Source: Beijerinckia sp. L45 | GTDB lineage: Bacteria; Pseudomonadota; Alphaproteobacteria; Rhizobiales; Beijerinckiaceae | Assembly: GCF_009765775.1 (NCBI RefSeq) | Contig: NZ_LMUU01000195.1 | Coordinates: 27,166-81,429 of the forward strand | Direction of reading: 5' to 3' | Length of the DNA stretch: 54,264 bases | Shown: positions 26,544 to 35,537 of the stretch, one piece after another | How positions within the stretch are numbered: position 1 is the stretch's first letter | Layout of the letters: each line of letters opens with the position of its first letter | The notes under the pieces: model-generated | What the model was told of the DNA's origin: nothing | Database searches by the model: none | The model's input: only the letters and a program-made list of their open reading frames with translations | Made by a program: the position numbers and the translations under genes

Positions 26544-28865
26544 ATGTCCTATAAAGAGACCCGCACTGTTGACCTGACCCCGTATTCCGGTCCCGCCGGT
26601 GGTCAGGGATCGCTGAAATCCGTCGCCGAAATCCTGACGCGCGAGCACTCCCTCCTGACGTCCGGCACCCTGATGATGCGGCAGAACAAGACGCACGGGT
26701 TCATGTGCGTCAGCTGCGCCTGGGCCAAGCCCGGCAAGCCTCATCTGTTCGAATATTGCGAGAACGGCGCCAAGGCGACGGCCTGGGAGCTCACCACGAA
26801 AACCGTGCCGGACGACTTGTTCGCCACGCACACGGTGAGCGAACTGCGGACCTGGCCCGACTACAATCTCGAAGAGGTCGGACGTCTCACCCGGCCGATG
26901 CGCTACGACCGCGCCAGCGACAAATACGTCCCCTGCGACTGGAACGAGGCCTTTCAGGCGATCGGCGCCGCGCTGAAGGCCATGGATCCGGAAAAGGTAG
27001 TCTTATACTCGTCCGGCCGGACGTCGCTCGAAGCCTCTTACATGTATGGCCTGTTCGGCCGGCTCTACGGCACCAACAATTTCCCCGACAGCTCCAACAT
27101 GTGTCACGAGAGCACGTCGGTCGCGCTGCCGGAGTCGATCGGCGTCCCCGTTGGCACCGTCGCGCTCGACGACTTCGACCACACCGACTGCATCTTCTTT
27201 TTCGGCCAGAACGTTGGCTCCAACGCGCCGCGCATGCTGCATCAGTTGCAGGACGCGCGCAGCCGTGGGGCCGAGATCATCACCTTCAACCCGCTTCTCG
27301 AGCGTGGCCTCGAGCGCTTCGCCAACCCGCAGTCGCCGACCGAGCTTATCCAGAACAAGGGTACGGTGATCTCCACGCAGTACCATCAGGTGCGCGCCGG
27401 CGGCGACATCTCCGCGATGTTCGGGATCTGCAAGGCGGTCATCGCGGCGCATGACGTGGCCAAGAAGGCTGGCACGCGGAGCCCATTGGATGAAGCTTTT
27501 CTGGCCGAGCACACCAGCGACTTCGAAAAGTTCGCGAAGGCAGCGCGGGACTACACCTGGGAAGAGCTTGAGGCGGGCTCCGGCCTCACACGCGCGGCGC
27601 TGGAAGACGCGGCTGCCGCCTACATGCGCTCCAAGGCGACGATCGGGATCTACGGCATGGGCCTGACCCAACACCGCAAGGGCGTCGAAGCCTGCCAGAT
27701 GGTCGCCAACCTGCTGCTTCTGCGCGGCAACATCGGCAAGAAGGGCGCCGGCATCTGCCCAGTCCGCGGCCATTCCAACGTGCAGGGCCAGCGTACCGTC
27801 GGCATTACCGAAAAGCCCGCGCTGGTGCCGATGGACAAGCTGCGCGAACTCTACCACTTCGAGCCGCCGACGAAGACCGGCCTCAACACTGTCGAAGTCT
27901 GCGAAGCGATGGTGAAAGGCGACGTCCAGGCCTTCATCGGCTTCGGCGGCAATTTCGTTCGCGCCGTGCCGGAGACGGTTGCCATCGAGGACGCGTGGAA
28001 GCAGATCCCGCTCAGCGTCCAGGTCTCGACCAAGCTCAATCGCTCGCACCTCATCTTCGGCGAGATGGCCTATATGCTGCCGGTCATCGGCCGGCTCGAA
28101 GTCGATGCGCAGGCGAGCGGTCGTCAGGCCGTGTCGGTGGAGGACAGCACCGCCTGCATCCACGGCTCGCGCGGCATGCGCAAGCCGTTGTCGCCGCATC
28201 TGCGCTCCGAGCCCTGGATCGTCGCCGAGCTCGCAAAAGCGACCCTTGGGCTCAACACGGTCCCGTGGGACGACTGGGTTTCAGACTATGCCAAGGTGCG
28301 CGACGCCATCGAGGCGACTTATCCGGAGATGTTCAAGGACTTCAACAAGCGCCTCTATACGCCCGGCGGCTTTCCGCGCCCGATCGCAGCGCGGAATCGC
28401 AAATGGAACACCAAGAGCGGCAAGGCAACCTTCGTCACGCCGGTCGGCCTCGACGAAAATCCCGACGAATGCGGCAAGAACGGCAGCGTCTTCCAGCTGA
28501 TGACGTTGCGCAGCAACGATCAGTTCAACACCACCATCTACGGTTTCGACGACCGTTTCCGCGGCATCAAGGGCACCCGCATGGTGGTCTTGATCAATGC
28601 GCGGGACATGGCGCGCTTCGGCTTAAGCGAGGGGCAGAAGGTGACGCTCTCGACCTTCAGCAAGGACAACGTGTCCCGCGAGGTGACCGGCTTTCAGATC
28701 CACACCTACGATATTCCGGATGGCTGCATCGGCGGCTATTATCCCGAGTGCAATCCGCTGATCCCGCTGTGGCATCATGCGGAGCGCAGCAAAGTCCCGG
28801 CTGCGAAGTCGGTGCCGGTGGTCATTAAGAGGGCGGACGGTGAGGTCGCCCGCCCTGCGGCCTGA
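26544..28865 (+). CDS. FdhF/YdeP-family molybdopterin oxidoreductase
   Basis: A 773-aa member of the molybdopterin oxidoreductase family, YdeP branch. The N-terminal HGFMCVSCAWAKPGKPH and the molybdenum-ligand region SSNMCHESTSVALPES are visible; Cys187 is at the position of selenocysteine 140 in E. coli formate dehydrogenase H. No full 4Fe-4S CxxCxxxC cluster typical of formate dehydrogenases is seen, as in YdeP proteins, so the electron path is unclear. The C-terminal molydopterin dinucleotide-binding domain starts near FQLMTLRSNDQFNTT. The frame is open far upstream, but ATG 26544 matches the family start. cobB follows 36 bases later. Confidence 0.92.
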   Translation: MSYKETRTVDLTPYSGPAGGQGSLKSVAEILTREHSLLTSGTLMMRQNKTHGFMCVSCAWAKPGKPHLFEYCENGAKATAWELTTKTVPDDLFATHTVSELRTWPDYNLEEVGRLTRPMRYDRASDKYVPCDWNEAFQAIGAALKAMDPEKVVLYSSGRTSLEASYMYGLFGRLYGTNNFPDSSNMCHESTSVALPESIGVPVGTVALDDFDHTDCIFFFGQNVGSNAPRMLHQLQDARSRGAEIITFNPLLERGLERFANPQSPTELIQNKGTVISTQYHQVRAGGDISAMFGICKAVIAAHDVAKKAGTRSPLDEAFLAEHTSDFEKFAKAARDYTWEELEAGSGLTRAALEDAAAAYMRSKATIGIYGMGLTQHRKGVEACQMVANLLLLRGNIGKKGAGICPVRGHSNVQGQRTVGITEKPALVPMDKLRELYHFEPPTKTGLNTVEVCEAMVKGDVQAFIGFGGNFVRAVPETVAIEDAWKQIPLSVQVSTKLNRSHLIFGEMAYMLPVIGRLEVDAQASGRQAVSVEDSTACIHGSRGMRKPLSPHLRSEPWIVAELAKATLGLNTVPWDDWVSDYAKVRDAIEATYPEMFKDFNKRLYTPGGFPRPIAARNRKWNTKSGKATFVTPVGLDENPDECGKNGSVFQLMTLRSNDQFNTTIYGFDDRFRGIKGTRMVVLINARDMARFGLSEGQKVTLSTFSKDNVSREVTGFQIHTYDIPDGCIGGYYPECNPLIPLWHHAERSKVPAAKSVPVVIKRADGEVARPAA

Positions 28866-28901
28866 GTTGTCTTTACGACGCCGCGGCCGTTACATCGCAC
28901 C

Positions 28902-30221
28902 ATGACGGAGGGACTTCTGATTTCGGCGCCGCGTTCGGGCAGCGGCAAGACGGTGCTGACGCTCGGGCTGATGCGCGCTTTCGCGCGACGCGGCCTGCGC
29001 GTCGCGGGTGCCAAGAATGGTCCGGACTATATCGATCCCGCCTTCCATGCCGCCGCAACCGGCCGCGTCAGCCTCAACCTCGACACCTGGGCGATGGGGC
29101 CTGGCCTGATCGGCGGTCTCGCCAGCTTGGCGACTACGGACTGCGATCTGCTGATCTGCGAAGGCTCGATGGGCCTGTTCGACGGCGTCGCCGCGCCGCC
29201 CCGTGCGTCCGGATCCTCGGCCGATCTTGCTGCAACGCTCGGCCTGCCCGTCTTGCTTGTCCTCGACGTCAGTGGCCAGTCGCAGACGGCGGCGGCGATT
29301 GCCAAGGGCTGCGACACGCTCGACCCCGGCGTGCGCATCGGCGGCGTCATTCTCAACCGCGTCGCCGGCGATCGCCATCGTCGGCTGGCGGCCGATGCGA
29401 TCGAGGCCATCGGGCTCAAAGTCGTCGGCGCGCTGCCGCGGTCGACGACGCTGGTCCTGCCGGAACGCCATCTCGGCCTGGTCCAGGCGGAGGAAACGGT
29501 AGGACTCGATGCGATGCTCGACGCGATCGCCGACTTCGTGGCGATGCACGTCGATCTCGACGCGGTGCAGGCTCTCGCGAGACCGTTGGCGCACGCGACG
29601 CCGGGGTCTGACGCGTCCGCTCTGCCGCCGCCGGCCCAGCGGATCGCGGTGGCGCGTGACGCCGCGTTTTCATTCCTCTATCCGCACATCCTGCAGGGCT
29701 GGCGGGCGGCGGGCGCCGAATTTCTGTTCTTCTCGCCGCTTGCCGACGAGCCACCGCCGGCGGATGCGGACCTATGCTGGTTGCCAGGTGGCTATCCCGA
29801 ACTCCATGCCGGGCGCCTCGCCGCTGCCGGCACGTTTCGCGACGGTCTCCGCCGCTTTGCGGACAAAAAACCGATCCACGGCGAGTGCGGCGGCTACATG
29901 GTTTTGGGCGAAACGCTGATCGATGCCGATGGCGTCACCCATCGGATGGCGGGCTTGCTCGGTGCCTCGTCCAGCTTCGCGAAGCGCAAGATGCATCTTG
30001 GCTACCGCGATGTGACGCTCGAAGCCGACTGCAGCCTCGGCGTCAAAAGCGCGCGACTGCGCGGCCATGAATTCCATTATGCGACCGGCTTCGACGGCGC
30101 GATCCCGGATCTGCCGTTTGCGATGGCCGCAGACGCTCAGGGCAATCCGCCCGCGCCTTCGGGAACGCGGCGCGGCCTCGTCACGGGCAGCTTTTTCCAT
30201 GTCGTGGCAATGCGGACCTGA
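28902..30221 (+). CDS. cobB: Cobyrinic/hydrogenobyrinic acid a,c-diamide synthase
   Basis: A 439-aa glutamine-dependent amidotransferase of cobalamin synthesis. The N-terminal dethiobiotin-synthetase-like ATPase has the P-loop APRSGSGKT (about residues 9-17) and the NGPDYIDPAFH motif. The C-terminal class-I glutaminase domain carries the nucleophile in GECGGYMVLGE (Cys near residue 328) and the HEFHYATGF motif. It amidates the a and c side chains using glutamine and ATP. It follows the YdeP-type gene by 36 bases and meets the YihY gene tail to tail with no gap. Confidence 0.95.
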   Translation: MTEGLLISAPRSGSGKTVLTLGLMRAFARRGLRVAGAKNGPDYIDPAFHAAATGRVSLNLDTWAMGPGLIGGLASLATTDCDLLICEGSMGLFDGVAAPPRASGSSADLAATLGLPVLLVLDVSGQSQTAAAIAKGCDTLDPGVRIGGVILNRVAGDRHRRLAADAIEAIGLKVVGALPRSTTLVLPERHLGLVQAEETVGLDAMLDAIADFVAMHVDLDAVQALARPLAHATPGSDASALPPPAQRIAVARDAAFSFLYPHILQGWRAAGAEFLFFSPLADEPPPADADLCWLPGGYPELHAGRLAAAGTFRDGLRRFADKKPIHGECGGYMVLGETLIDADGVTHRMAGLLGASSSFAKRKMHLGYRDVTLEADCSLGVKSARLRGHEFHYATGFDGAIPDLPFAMAADAQGNPPAPSGTRRGLVTGSFFHVVAMRT

Positions 30222-31283
30222 TCAGCGCATCTCGCCGCGCACGGCATCGACCGTCGCGCCGAGCAGCACGATGAGCGCGGACAGCAAGAACCATAAAAGC
30301 AGCACCACCACGGCGCCGAGCGATCCATAAGTCGTGTCGTCGCTGCCGAACCGCGTCACGTAAGCCGAAAATGCCCAGGTCCCGGCGATCCACAGAATCG
30401 CGGAAAACAGCGTGCCGACGCTGATGAAGCGCCAGCGCGGCGCCCCGAGACTTGGTCCGAACCGGTAGATGACGTCGAGCGCGAGAAGGATGAAGGCGGC
30501 GAGGATCGGCCAGCGCGAATAGGCGAGCCATGCGGCAAGCCGCGGGTCGAGATCGAGGTAGCCGAGCGCCAGAGGAATGACGGCCACCGTCGTCAGCGCC
30601 ACGATGGCGAAGATGATGGCGCCGAAGGCCAAGCCGATGGCGATGCCCTCGGTGACGAAGACGCTGCGCGTTTCCGGCTTCTCGACGGCGACGTTGAGCC
30701 CGGCGATCAGCGACGACGTGCCAGCGCGCGCGCCCCAAATCGCGATGCCGAGACTGAACAGCAGCCCGAAGTTGAGGTTGGAACTCGGCTTCGAGATCAG
30801 GGCGGTCAGCGCGTCGTTGATGAGTTTTGCCGTTTCGCGCGGGAGCAGGGCCGTAAGCTGCAGAACCTGAGTCTGGACGATGTGGGCATCGCCGAACAGG
30901 CCGTAGATGGACACGAGCGCACCGAGCGCCGGGAACACCGCGAACATCGCATAAAAGGCGACGCCGGCAGCGACGAGGCTGAGGTTGTCCTGGCTCATCC
31001 GTCGGATGACGCGGGTGATAATCGTATAGAGCGAGCGGGCCTGCCGGCTGTTGCGCAGCCAGTCCGGTGCCACGCCCGGCAGCGGATCGGTCTTGTCGAG
31101 CGGGCCGGGGTCGCTGAGCATCGCGACAGCCCGCTTTTGGGCAGCGCTGGTGGAAGCGGCGACGGCAATACCGAGAACGATGATGTACCAGGGCAGAAGC
31201 GACTTGTGAGTCAGAGTGTTGACGGTCAAGGCAGGGGCCGCGGCCTTGCCGGCCGGTGTCGGCGCCTTCGTCGTCCAGCCCAT
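30222..31283 (-). CDS. YihY/BrkB-family inner-membrane protein
   Basis: A 353-aa membrane protein with about six to seven transmembrane helices. The family core starts at AAGVAFYAMFAVFPALGALVS (split over residues 100-120) and continues to ATVDAVRGEM at the C-terminus. These proteins were once called ribonuclease BN by error; their actual role is not established. An extra N-terminal hydrophobic segment (about residues 30-50) precedes the domain. Start 31283 has GGAAGGA five bases upstream. Confidence 0.9.
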   Translation of the reverse strand: MGWTTKAPTPAGKAAAPALTVNTLTHKSLLPWYIIVLGIAVAASTSAAQKRAVAMLSDPGPLDKTDPLPGVAPDWLRNSRQARSLYTIITRVIRRMSQDNLSLVAAGVAFYAMFAVFPALGALVSIYGLFGDAHIVQTQVLQLTALLPRETAKLINDALTALISKPSSNLNFGLLFSLGIAIWGARAGTSSLIAGLNVAVEKPETRSVFVTEGIAIGLAFGAIIFAIVALTTVAVIPLALGYLDLDPRLAAWLAYSRWPILAAFILLALDVIYRFGPSLGAPRWRFISVGTLFSAILWIAGTWAFSAYVTRFGSDDTTYGSLGAVVVLLLWFLLSALIVLLGATVDAVRGEMR

Positions 31284-31375
31284 CTTGTCCTTCCCCAGCC
31301 CGATGCAAAATCGATCGGACAGAAAAACGTTCCGCTCAAGCTTGGAAGCGAGCCGCGTCTCCCGTCGAGGTGCCT

Positions 31376-31771
31376 TTATTCAACGATGCCAGTCTCCGAA
31401 CTCAACAGCATCGTTTCGATTACACCGACGAAGTGGGAACACTGATCGATAAATCCCTGAAGGGCCGGAGCCGTAAGGACCAGTTCGTTGTGAATATCGT
31501 AGTCTGCCGCTTTATATTTGTACGCTTGAGCCAATAGCGCTGTGTCTGCCTGCAATATGTTTCTCGTCAATCGGGAGAATTCGCTTCGCACACCAGAGTG
31601 CGTCTTCCCGACCTTGCCCGTTCGATCAAGTATGAAGGCTTCTGCAGCATGAAAGATGGCATAGTAGCCGCATCGCGCCGAGAGGTTGAGCAATCCGATG
31701 GCCATAGTTTGGTGAGCTTCACGGAGACATTCGTACGCCTTGGCGAGATAGTCCTCCGAACCGGCTCTCAC
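31376..31771 (-). CDS. HEPN-domain protein of a HEPN/MNT pair
   Basis: A 131-aa all-helical protein of the HEPN (UPF0332-like) family, recognised by LLNLSARCGYYAIFHAAEAF near residues 27-46, which matches the R-x-x-YY-A-x-FH pattern. It starts at GTG 31771, overlapping the nucleotidyltransferase stop by four bases. In HEPN/MNT toxin-antitoxin systems the HEPN partner is often an RNase, silenced by AMPylation by the MNT partner; whether this one is active is unknown. The gene is visibly lower in G+C than its neighbours, which suggests transfer. Confidence 0.85.
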   Translation of the reverse strand: MRAGSEDYLAKAYECLREAHQTMAIGLLNLSARCGYYAIFHAAEAFILDRTGKVGKTHSGVRSEFSRLTRNILQADTALLAQAYKYKAADYDIHNELVLTAPALQGFIDQCSHFVGVIETMLLSSETGIVE

Positions 31772-32091
31772 AGATCCCGCCCGTCTTTGCGGAGCTCAGG
31801 CATCAAGCCGCTCCGTCGTTGGTAGGCTTCTGCCCGGAACGGCAAGGCGTTGATCACGGCACCCGTGTCGAACAGGATGGCAGTCTCCAGGTCGGCTAGC
31901 CGCACGACCTCGGCGTGAAGATCGAACACATCTTTGAAGAAAACCGCGATGTCGTAGTCCGAATCCGGGCGGGCATCGCCGCGCGCCCGCGATCCGAACA
32001 GCACGACCCGCTCGATCCGCGCGCCATAGGCCTGATCGAGGTCGGCGCGAAAGCGGCGTAGGATGAGATCATCCGATAAGATCGTCGGCAT
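31768..32091 (-). CDS. Minimal nucleotidyltransferase (MNT) of a HEPN/MNT pair
   Basis: A 107-aa protein with the complete polymerase-beta-like nucleotidyltransferase motif FGSRARGDARPDSDYDIAVF (GS followed by DxD). It lies upstream of and overlaps the HEPN gene, the standard order for MNT antitoxin then HEPN toxin. By analogy with MntA/HepT it would transfer AMP to its partner. It is divergent from the RecD-like helicase across 123 bases. Confidence 0.9.
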   Translation of the reverse strand: MPTILSDDLILRRFRADLDQAYGARIERVVLFGSRARGDARPDSDYDIAVFFKDVFDLHAEVVRLADLETAILFDTGAVINALPFRAEAYQRRSGLMPELRKDGRDL

Positions 32092-32214
32092 GGCCCGATT
32101 CTCTGCGTGGCTCTATAGAGGGTGAAGGCAGGGAAAGTGATGCATATCAGAACTTGTATGACCAGCGTGGTGTCGACATCGAGCGATTGCGGTAAGTCCG
32201 GGGCGCCCTGCTAA

Positions 32215-33306
32215 ATGGCATGGTCGCCGCAGCAGGAAGCCGCCCTGAAAGCCGTCTCGGCCTGGCTGAAGGCCGGGGAGCCGCAGGTGTTCCGCCTGTT
32301 CGGCTATGCCGGCACCGGCAAGACGACGCTCGCCAAGCAGCTCGCCGCCGACATCGACGGCAACGTCGTGTTCGCCGCCTTCACCGGCAAGGCGGCGCTG
32401 GTCCTGCGCGCCAAGGGCTGCAAGGACGCGCGCACCATCCATAGCGCAATCTACCGCATCAAGGATGCCGATGCCGAGGAGCCGACCTTCGCGCTCAACG
32501 ACGACGCGGCGGCCGCCAGCGCCAGCTTGATCATCATCGACGAGTGCTCGATGGTCGATGCCGATCTCGGCCGCGATCTGCTGTCCTTCGGCAAGCCGGT
32601 CCTGGTGCTCGGCGATCCCGCGCAGCTGCCGCCGGTCAAGGGCGGCGGCTTCTTCACCGATGCCGAGCCGGACATCATGCTGACCGAGGTGCATCGCCAG
32701 GCCGCCGACAACCCGATCGTGCGTCTCTCGATGATGGTGCGCGAGGGCGAGCGCATCCCGCACGGCGCCTATGGCGAGAGCCGGGTGATCCGCCGCGCCG
32801 AGATCGATGCAGACCAGATCCAGCAGGCCGACCAGGTGCTGGTGGGCCTGAACCGAACAAGGCGCTCGTTCAACGCCCGGATCCGTCAGCTCGCCGGCCA
32901 CACCGACCCGTTTCCGCAGGCGGGCGAAAAGCTCGTCTGTCTGAAGAACGAGAAGACCAAAGGGCTCCTCAACGGCGGCATCTGGGTGGTGAAGACCGCC
33001 GCCGCCAAGCGCGCGGGAAAACTGCGTTACGGCATCGTGCCGGACGACGACCCGTCGAAAAAGCCGCTGCGTATCGGCGTGCTGCCGGCCTATTTCACCG
33101 ACGGCGAAGAGGCGATCCCGCCGGCGCAGCGGCGCTCGTCCGACGCGTTCGACTATGGCTATGTCCTCACCGTGCACAAGGCGCAGGGATCGCAGTGGGA
33201 CGACGTCGTGCTGTTCGACGAGAGCGGCGCTTTCCGTGAGCACCGCAACCGCTGGCTCTACACCGGCATCACCCGAGCGGCGGAAAAGCTGGTGATCGTC
33301 CTATGA
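32215..33306 (+). CDS. RecD-like ATP-dependent DNA helicase (superfamily 1)
   Basis: A 363-aa compact SF1 helicase. Walker A is GYAGTGKTTL (about residues 28-37), Walker B IIIDECSMVD, motif III VLGDPAQLPPVKGG, and the C-terminal UvrD-like motif YVLTVHKAQGSQWD near residue 318. It lacks the long N-terminal domain of RecD2, so it is half the usual size, like many phage- or Pif1-related single-domain helicases. Role in DNA repair or replication is likely but unspecified. It overlaps the next gene by ATGA. Confidence 0.9.
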   Translation: MAWSPQQEAALKAVSAWLKAGEPQVFRLFGYAGTGKTTLAKQLAADIDGNVVFAAFTGKAALVLRAKGCKDARTIHSAIYRIKDADAEEPTFALNDDAAAASASLIIIDECSMVDADLGRDLLSFGKPVLVLGDPAQLPPVKGGGFFTDAEPDIMLTEVHRQAADNPIVRLSMMVREGERIPHGAYGESRVIRRAEIDADQIQQADQVLVGLNRTRRSFNARIRQLAGHTDPFPQAGEKLVCLKNEKTKGLLNGGIWVVKTAAAKRAGKLRYGIVPDDDPSKKPLRIGVLPAYFTDGEEAIPPAQRRSSDAFDYGYVLTVHKAQGSQWDDVVLFDESGAFREHRNRWLYTGITRAAEKLVIVL

Positions 33307-34223
33307 TCTTTGCGCCGTCCCGACGCGCCTTTATCGCGACGGGGGCGGCGCTCGTTCTGGGCGCGACCGCGCGGGCCGACGACGCGCCGGTGGTTGTCGG
33401 TTCGAAGCTGGATGTCGAAGGCGGCATTATTGGCGCGATGATCCTGCAGACCCTGGCCGCGGCAGGCATCCCGACCGTCAACCGCCTGCTGCTCGGCCCG
33501 ACCGCCATCCTTCGCCAGGCCATTCTCGCCAGCGCGGTCGACCTCTATCCCGAATATACCGGCAATGCGGCCTTCTTCTTCAACCGCGATGGCGAAGCGG
33601 TCTGGAAAGACGCGGCGGCCGGCTATCGCCTCGCGGCCGACCTCGACAAGGCGAAGAATGATCTGATCTGGTTGCCGCCGGCGCCCGCCGACAACACCTG
33701 GGTCATCGCGGTGCCGGGCGCCGTGGCCGCGGCGCACGGCCTCAAGACCCTCGTCGATTTTGCGCGCTGGGTCGGGCAGGGCGGCGTCAAGCTGGCGGCT
33801 TCCGCGGAGTTCGTCGAAAGTGCCGCCGGCCTCCCGGCTTTCGAATCGACCTACGGCTTCCGGCTCACTGCCACGGCGCTGCTCGTCCTCTCGGGAGGCG
33901 ACACTTCCGCCACGATCAAGGCGGCAGCCTCCGCGATTTCGGGGGTCAACGCGGCGATGGCCTATTCGACGGATGGCGCGCTGGCGGCGCTGGGCCTGAT
34001 CGCGCTCGTCGACGACCGGCATGCCCAGCCGGTCTACGCCCCCGCCGCCGTCGTCCGCGGCCCGGTGCTGGATCGGCGACCCGCCATCGCCGGGCTGTTG
34101 CGGCCCGTCTTTGCGGGCCTCGATTTGCCGACTTTGCGTCGTCTCAACGAGCGCGTCGCCGTCGAGGGCGAGGACGCAAGCCTTGTCGCAGCAGACTATT
34201 TGAAGTCGCACAGCAACGGCTGA
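33303..34223 (+). CDS. Glycine-betaine/choline-type ABC transporter substrate-binding protein
   Basis: A 306-aa periplasmic binding protein of the OpuAC/OsmF (YehZ) type. A twin-arginine signal (SRRAFIATGAALVLGATARA, residues 6-25) suggests export as a folded protein. The domain has the family hallmark DLYPEYTGNA near residue 80, and GSKLDVEGGIIGAMILQTL near residue 33. No permease or ATPase gene is adjacent, so it is an orphan here. It is coupled by ATGA to an unrelated helicase gene. Ligand not predictable beyond the quaternary-amine class. Confidence 0.85.
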   Translation: MIFAPSRRAFIATGAALVLGATARADDAPVVVGSKLDVEGGIIGAMILQTLAAAGIPTVNRLLLGPTAILRQAILASAVDLYPEYTGNAAFFFNRDGEAVWKDAAAGYRLAADLDKAKNDLIWLPPAPADNTWVIAVPGAVAAAHGLKTLVDFARWVGQGGVKLAASAEFVESAAGLPAFESTYGFRLTATALLVLSGGDTSATIKAAASAISGVNAAMAYSTDGALAALGLIALVDDRHAQPVYAPAAVVRGPVLDRRPAIAGLLRPVFAGLDLPTLRRLNERVAVEGEDASLVAADYLKSHSNG

Positions 34224-34234
34224 TACGCGTTCCT

Positions 34235-34594
34235 TTAGAAGGGGTTGGGATATTCCAGGCCGCCGCGCACGCGCAGATGCGTCGCGGCGCCTGTCCGCGG
34301 ATCGGCGCTGTCGGAACGCAGCGTCGCCGCTGATGCACTGCCTGCGCCCCAGCCGGAACTCGGCCGTAGGCCTGCATTGGTGCCCATCTGCACCCGGACA
34401 TGACCACCAATACGCATGCAGGTGTCGCTGCCCTCAACCGCCGCGAACTCCGGCCCATAGGCGGCGCAACGATTCGCATTGCTGACGAACCGCGTCGTCC
34501 CATATTCGGCCGCATGACCGGAGCCGCCAGCAGCGGCAATCATCACGAAGGAGCCGAGAAGCGAGGACGAGGCATAGTTCAGGAAAGACGTCAT
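34235..34594 (-). CDS. Very short porin-like outer-membrane protein
   Basis: A 119-aa exported protein. After a signal ending near GHAAE, the segment CAAYGPEFAAVEGSDTCMRI resembles the N-terminal signature of rhizobial porins (CxxYGxxF...GTDTCIKIGGYVR). The protein ends LEYPNPF, with a terminal Phe as in barrel proteins, but it is about a quarter of porin length, and the next gene leaves no room for the remainder. It may be a truncated porin or a small relative. Start 34594 has AAGG five bases upstream; the frame opens at 34654. Confidence 0.65.
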   Translation of the reverse strand: MTSFLNYASSSLLGSFVMIAAAGGSGHAAEYGTTRFVSNANRCAAYGPEFAAVEGSDTCMRIGGHVRVQMGTNAGLRPSSGWGAGSASAATLRSDSADPRTGAATHLRVRGGLEYPNPF

Positions 34595-34665
34595 TTCGAC
34601 CTTTTCGACAGCCACCAGCCAGCCGAATCTGGCCCTACAATTGGGCGACATCAAGGAAGCCGGCC

Positions 34666-35427
34666 TTAGCGATGCGCGATCCAGTCGCCGATCGTCGCCT
34701 GCACCAGGGCCATCGCGGCGACGCCCGCCGTATCGGCCCGGAGAATGCGCGGGCCTAAAGACAGCCGTACGATGGAGGGCAGCCCCAGAAGCGCGGCGCG
34801 CTCGGCGTCATCGAAACCGCCCTCCGGACCGATCAGCACCGCCAGCGGACGTCCGGCGACGCCGTGCAACGCGGCCAGCGCGTCGCCGAGTGGCGCATCT
34901 TCGTCGCAGAAGATCAATGTGCGGCCAGGGTCCCAAGCAGCCAGAAGCGCCGTCAGCGGCGTCGGCTCCGCCAGCGTCGGCAGCGTGATGATCCCGCATT
35001 GTTCGGCCGCTTCGATCGCGTTGGCCCGCATGCGCTCGATGTTGATCCGGGTATTTTGGGTGCGGCGGGTCACGACGGGGTGGATGGCGCTCGCGCCCAT
35101 CTCGACGGCCTTCTGCACGATGTAGTCGAGCCGGGCGTGCTTCAGCGGCGCGAAAAGATAGTGCAGGTCGCCGGGCGCCGTCTGCTCGCGGACGCGCGCC
35201 TCGAGGCGCAGCGCCATCACCTTGCGCGTCACCGCGACGAGCACGGCGCGCCATTCGCCGTCGCGACCGTTGAACACAAGGATCGGAGCGCCCTCAGAAA
35301 GCCTGAGTACGTTGCAAAGATAGTTGTGTTGAGACTTGTCGAGCGTGATCGCCCGGTCCGGCTCGAAACCAGATCCGGTGTCCGTTTCGAGGTACAGTCT
35401 AGGCGCGGAGAAGTCGTAATGGGACAT
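34666..35427 (-). CDS. rsmE: 16S rRNA m3U1498 methyltransferase RsmE
   Basis: A 253-aa SPOUT-class methyltransferase that methylates N3 of U1498 in 16S rRNA. The N-terminal PUA-like part contains HNYLCNVLRLSEG, and the C-terminal SPOUT knot is shown by AVLIGPEGGFDDAE and LSLGPRILRADTAG. Length is normal. It is divergent from the exported Gln-rich-tail protein. Confidence 0.95.
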   Translation of the reverse strand: MSHYDFSAPRLYLETDTGSGFEPDRAITLDKSQHNYLCNVLRLSEGAPILVFNGRDGEWRAVLVAVTRKVMALRLEARVREQTAPGDLHYLFAPLKHARLDYIVQKAVEMGASAIHPVVTRRTQNTRINIERMRANAIEAAEQCGIITLPTLAEPTPLTALLAAWDPGRTLIFCDEDAPLGDALAALHGVAGRPLAVLIGPEGGFDDAERAALLGLPSIVRLSLGPRILRADTAGVAAMALVQATIGDWIAHR

Positions 35428-35537
35428 GCCAGCCGACTAGCATACGTCTGCGAGGATTCGCGATGCTTTTCAAATGCGCGCGTCTTTGCTATGGCTTGCC
35501 GCTCGAATTTTGTAACAGTGCGAGAGGACTTGTGTTC

